Source: Syntrophaceae bacterium
GTDB taxonomy: Bacteria > Desulfobacterota > Syntrophorhabdia > Syntrophorhabdales > WCHB1-27
DNA: 7,894 nucleotides
Assembly (NCBI GenBank): GCA_003165115.1
Contig: PLSJ01000268.1
Location: 2,096 to 9,989, forward strand
Direction: 5' to 3'
Of this stretch, positions 5,884 to 7,894 are shown in pieces. The notes below the pieces were generated by a model. That model did not search any database, was not told where the DNA came from, and saw nothing but the letters and a program-made list of their open reading frames with translations. Positions within the stretch are counted from its first letter, which is position 1, and every line of letters starts with the position of its first letter. The position numbers were made by a program, and so were the translations under genes.

Positions 5884-6400
5884 TACTTCCTCCTTTCGAT
5901 TGTTTATCATTCGCTCTCATCACCTTCTCGCCCCTCATCATGGCCACGGACCCCGTCCTCACAAGCTCTTTGATGCCGAGGGGCCTCACCAGGGCCAGGA
6001 AGGCTCGCACTTTTTCTTCGTTGCCCGTTATTTCAACGACATAGGACCTGGGTGAGACGTCTACCACACGCCCCCTGAATATCTCTATCATCCTCAGGAC
6101 TTCCTCTCTTGTCCTCTCCTCCGCGTTGACCTTCACGAGCACCATTTCCCGCGAGACATAATCCGCGTCCTGGAAATCGGTCACTTTTATCACGTTTACC
6201 AATTTGTTGAGCTGCTTGAGGATCTGTTCGAGGATGCTATCACTCCCCGTCGTGACGATGGTCATCGAGGATATCTCGGGTTCGAGCGTCTCCCCCACGC
6301 AGAGGCTCTCTATGTTGAAGCCCCTTCCGCTGAAGAGCCCCGCCACGCGCGCGAGCACACCGAACTCGTTTTCCACAAGGACAGAAATTATGTGTCTCAA
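5858..6400 (-). CDS. ilvN: Acetolactate synthase small (regulatory) subunit
   Basis: A 180-aa regulatory subunit that activates IlvB and gives valine feedback. It has an N-terminal ACT domain (about residues 3-75), beginning [32 protein letters not shown], then the conserved C-terminal domain. Asn11, Gly14 and Asn29, positions that bind valine in E. coli IlvH, are kept, so feedback inhibition is expected. The start is a TTG at 6400 with GGGGGAAG a few nt upstream; the family N-terminus (M-R-H-x-I-S-V-L-V-E-N) begins exactly there and no ATG or GTG fits better. The protein runs roughly 15-20 residues past the usual end (VAMMRG), with a polar tail ending GEDVLRK encoded across the ilvC ribosome binding site and first codons. 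It starts 9 nt after the ilvB stop. Confidence 0.94.
   Translation of the reverse strand: MRHIISVLVENEFGVLARVAGLFSGRGFNIESLCVGETLEPEISSMTIVTTGSDSILEQILKQLNKLVNVIKVTDFQDADYVSREMVLVKVNAEERTREEVLRMIEIFRGRVVDVSPRSYVVEITGNEEKVRAFLALVRPLGIKELVRTGSVAMMRGEKVMRANDKQSKGGSNGEDVLRK
5888..5895 (-). promoter_or_regulatory. Ribosome binding site of ilvC inside ilvN
   Basis: On the minus strand AAGGAGGA ends 4 nt before the ATG at 5883 and lies within the last codons of ilvN. It is the strongest Shine-Dalgarno in the operon and decides the ilvC start. Confidence 0.75.
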
Positions 6401-6409
6401 TTCTTCCCC

Positions 6410-7894
6410 CTACACAAGGAGCATGTCGCTGAGGGCAGCGCCGGCGGGAACGATGGGATAGACGCCCTCCTCGGGGTTCACGTGGGCGTCGACGAGCGTC
6501 GGCCTGCCGTTGGCGAAGGCTTTCTTCAACACCCTGTCCACCTCGGATTCGTGTTCTATCTCATACCCCACCGCTCCGTATGCCTCGGCGAGCTTCACGA
6601 AGTTCGGCACGCATTCGAGCACGGAGATGGCGTACCGCTTTTCGTAGAAAAGCTCCTGCCACTGCCGCACCATGCCCAGGCACCCGTTATTCAGGATGAC
6701 GACTTTTACGGGCAGCCCGTATTGAACCGCCGTCGCCAGTTCCTGGATATTCATCTGTATGCTCCCGTCACCCGCGATGTCGACCACCAGCATGTCGGGA
6801 TATGCCACCTGTGCCCCGATAGCCGCCGGGAAACCGTACCCCATGGTGCCGAGACCCCCCGACGTCATGAGGCGCCGGGGTTCGAGGAACTTGTAGAACT
6901 GCGCGGTCCACATCTGGTTTTGTCCGACTTCCGTGGCGATTATCGCCTTGCCCCCGGTGAGCTCGTGGATCCTCTCGATCACGTACTGCGGCTTCAGCGT
7001 GCCGTTTCTCGTATAGCTCAAGGGGAATTCCGTCTTCCATCGCTCCACCTGCCGGAGCCAGTCTGCGATCGCGTGGTCCCAGGCGCCGCCGAAGGACTCC
7101 TTGTCCTCTTCCACTACCTGCAGCATCCTCCTGAGCACGTTCTTCGCATCGCCCACTATGGGTATGTCGACCCTTATGTTCTTGCTGATCGAGGTGGGGT
7201 CGATGTCGACATGGATGATTTTGGCGCGCGAGCCGAACTCCTCTACCTTCCCGGTTGCCCTGTCATCGAACCGGGCGCCCACCGCGATGATCGTGTCGGC
7301 GTTCGTAATGGCCATATTCGCCGCGTACGTGCCGTGCATGCCGAGCATGCCCAGGAACTGGGGGTGGTTGCCGGGGAAACCGCCGAGGCCCATGAGCGTG
7401 TTTGTCACCGGGATCGACAACCGCTCGGCGAACGCCCTCAGCTCCTTTGCCGCGCCCGAGGTGATGATGCCGCCCCCCGTATAGAGTACCGGCCTCTTCG
7501 ATGAATTGATGAGCTTCACCGCTTTCTTTATCTGTCCGGGATGGCCTGCATAGGTAGGCTGATAGCCCCTTATACGGACCTTCTCGGGGTAGGTGAACTC
7601 GGTGAGCGCGGCGGACACGTCCTTCGGTATGTCGATGAGGACGGGTCCCGGCCGGCCGGACCTGGCAATGTAGAAAGCCTCTTTAATGATGCGCGCCATC
7701 TCGGTTACGTCTCTCACGAGGTAATTGTGCTTCGTGCACGGTCTCGTGATCCCGACGATATCCGCCTCCTGGAAGGCATCGTTGCCGATAAGCACCGTAT
7801 TCACCTGGCCGGAAAAAACCACGATGGGCACCGAATCCATATAGGCGGTTGCGATTCCGGTCACCGTATTCGTGGCCCCCGGGCCGGAGGTCAC
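6410..7894 (-). CDS. ilvB: Acetolactate synthase large (catalytic) subunit, 5' end outside window
   Basis: The C-terminal 494 residues of the ThDP, FAD and Mg-dependent synthase that condenses two pyruvates, or pyruvate with 2-oxobutyrate, in branched-chain amino acid synthesis. The gene enters at the window edge in the Pyr domain (TSGPGATN), so roughly 70 N-terminal residues, including the ThDP-activating Glu, lie beyond 7894; the GTG at the edge is an internal Val codon, not a start. Visible: the central FAD-associated domain, then the ThDP-binding domain with GDG (6772-6764) to NN (6691-6686), followed by [11 protein letters not shown] with the Trp typical of acetohydroxyacid synthases. 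The stop is 9 nt before ilvN. Any attenuator or leader controlling the operon would be upstream of this window. Confidence 0.96.
   Translation of the reverse strand: MTSGPGATNTVTGIATAYMDSVPIVVFSGQVNTVLIGNDAFQEADIVGITRPCTKHNYLVRDVTEMARIIKEAFYIARSGRPGPVLIDIPKDVSAALTEFTYPEKVRIRGYQPTYAGHPGQIKKAVKLINSSKRPVLYTGGGIITSGAAKELRAFAERLSIPVTNTLMGLGGFPGNHPQFLGMLGMHGTYAANMAITNADTIIAVGARFDDRATGKVEEFGSRAKIIHVDIDPTSISKNIRVDIPIVGDAKNVLRRMLQVVEEDKESFGGAWDHAIADWLRQVERWKTEFPLSYTRNGTLKPQYVIERIHELTGGKAIIATEVGQNQMWTAQFYKFLEPRRLMTSGGLGTMGYGFPAAIGAQVAYPDMLVVDIAGDGSIQMNIQELATAVQYGLPVKVVILNNGCLGMVRQWQELFYEKRYAISVLECVPNFVKLAEAYGAVGYEIEHESEVDRVLKKAFANGRPTLVDAHVNPEEGVYPIVPAGAALSDMLLV

Noticed and set aside
6392..7504. 370-codon plus-strand open frame
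   Set aside because: It lies antisense to the well-supported ilvN start and ilvB. Its residue make-up is rich in His/Arg/Pro/Val, as expected from reading a GC-rich gene backwards, and it has no recognisable domain.
1..7894. tRNA, rRNA, CRISPR arrays, insertion sequences or phage genes
   Set aside because: No tRNA-like cloverleaf, regularly spaced repeats, transposase or integrase motifs were seen on either strand.

Overview
The window (about 58-60% GC by eye, dense genes) looks like a deltaproteobacterial / Desulfobacterota-type chromosome. The main clue is the minus-strand run ilvB-ilvN-ilvC-psd-pssA: this joining of branched-chain amino acid and phosphatidylethanolamine genes is a gene order I know from Geobacter-like deltaproteobacteria. 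The GEMM-type riboswitch, also frequent in that group, agrees. The genus is not determined; a syntrophic or anaerobic relative is a guess.

Layout. 1-147: upstream region with a weak hairpin and a clear Shine-Dalgarno. 148-1797 (+): a complete pyruvate/indolepyruvate decarboxylase-family ThDP enzyme. 1837-2397 (-): a Mug/TDG-type mismatch uracil/thymine DNA glycosylase with its own promoter, apparently leaderless. 2398-2854: a regulatory stretch. It holds a sigma70-like promoter, a GEMM-I (cyclic-di-GMP-I) type aptamer starting at the predicted transcription start, a hairpin that buries the Shine-Dalgarno, and a 39-residue single-span membrane protein gene (2648-2767). A second promoter for the next gene follows. 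2855-3544 (+): a HAD phosphatase that overlaps the 3' end of pssA by 50 nt tail to tail. 3495-7894 (-): pssA, psd, ilvC, ilvN and a 5'-truncated ilvB, in transcription order ilvB to pssA, with overlaps or a 9-nt gap between neighbours.

How they work together. IlvB and IlvN form acetolactate synthase and IlvC carries out the next step of valine/isoleucine synthesis. Psd and PssA make phosphatidylethanolamine from CDP-diacylglycerol and serine. The IlvC cofactor loop lacks the usual NADPH-phosphate-binding residues and carries Glu, so NADH use is plausible. The most novel-looking unit is the riboswitch plus small membrane protein: a second-messenger-sensing leader that appears to control only a 39-aa peptide, which gene callers are likely to miss.
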